Both the position numbers and the translations under genes were made by a program. From positions 2,249,753-2,313,752 of the forward strand of contig NZ_AP012330.1 in NCBI RefSeq assembly GCF_001025215.1: 64,000 nt of DNA, written 5' to 3'. Origin of the DNA: Bifidobacterium pseudocatenulatum DSM 20438 = JCM 1200 = LMG 10505. Lineage in GTDB: Bacteria; Actinomycetota; Actinomycetes; Actinomycetales; Bifidobacteriaceae. Positions 63,933 through 64,000 of the stretch are shown here, piece after piece. The notes under the pieces are model-generated. The model was not told the origin of the DNA, made no database searches, and saw nothing but the letters and a program-made list of their open reading frames with translations. Each line of letters opens with the position of its first letter. Position 1 is the stretch's first letter.

Positions 63933-64000
63933 CTTGGGGAAAAGAGAGTACAAATAAACAGTTGCACACTTGGAAAAAGTCTGTCGAGAAAGGGGAATCC

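Overview
The window is actinobacterial chromosome from a Bifidobacterium, ending just short of dnaA/oriC. The 16S gene carries the signature of the genus-specific primer g-Bifid-F (minus strand, 9487-9503). It also carries, as I remember them, both signatures of the B. catenulatum group primers (minus strand 9461-9477 and plus strand 9193-9210). I therefore place it in the B. catenulatum / pseudocatenulatum / kashiwanohense group. The species is inference; the genus is secure. The right end (cca, NUDIX, DUF6049-like protein, murJ, trxB, parB, parA, rsmG, jag, yidC, yidD, rnpA, rpmH) is the classic actinobacterial origin-proximal order.

The main structural feature is a long direct repeat. Bases 1-9901 recur at 24389-34289 with a constant offset of 24,388 and one difference that I could find (9874 A, 34262 G). 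The repeated block is not only an rRNA operon. It also holds the 3' part of a Na+/H+ antiporter gene, an esterase, dcd, a small zinc-binding protein and all spacers, then 5S, 23S and 16S on the minus strand. Identity stops abruptly in the rrn leader, where each operon has its own upstream promoter. This is the outcome expected from unequal crossing-over between two rrn operons (tandem duplication of the intervening segment), or from an assembly that walked one segment twice through rrn.

Layout. 1-4.2 kb: duplicated genes. 4.2-9.9 kb: rrn copy A. 10.1-13.6 kb: a frameshifted esterase, a sirtuin deacetylase and threonine dehydratase. 13.8-23.0 kb: an alpha-galactoside/isomalto-oligosaccharide utilisation locus (GH13 alpha-1,6-glucosidase, two permeases, a lipoprotein sugar-binding protein, a divergent ROK regulator and a GH36 alpha-galactosidase). 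23.3-25.9 kb: tadA and the full antiporter. 26.4-34.3 kb: the second copy of esterase, dcd, zinc protein and rrn. 34.7-37.6 kb: a permuted, membrane-anchored GH3 enzyme. 38.0-41.2 kb: a Ser/Thr kinase and a DsbA-like protein. 41.3-41.6 kb: tRNA-Thr(UGU) followed by a 6C RNA. 41.7-45.8 kb: an rpfB-like gene, ksgA, ispE and a LytR_C protein. 46.0-54.1 kb: cca and the murJ cluster with a separate pseudokinase. 54.3-56.3 kb: an accessory-like patch with a broken DUF4143 gene, repeats, a nucleotidase and a small peptide gene. 56.5-64.0 kb: trxB, parAB with clustered parS sites, and the genes running up to oriC.

The genes fit together in three blocks. The sugar locus imports and cleaves alpha-galactosides under probable ROK control. 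The murJ/pseudokinase/rpf-like/LytR_C genes serve the cell envelope. The parABS, rsmG-jag-yidC-yidD-rnpA-rpmH block is the chromosome-segregation and membrane-insertion core next to the origin. Several genes (esterase, cobB, ilvA, trxB, the NUDIX gene) have a -10-like hexamer 6-7 nt before the start codon and no convincing Shine-Dalgarno sequence, suggesting leaderless mRNAs. No CRISPR array, prophage or intact insertion sequence was seen.
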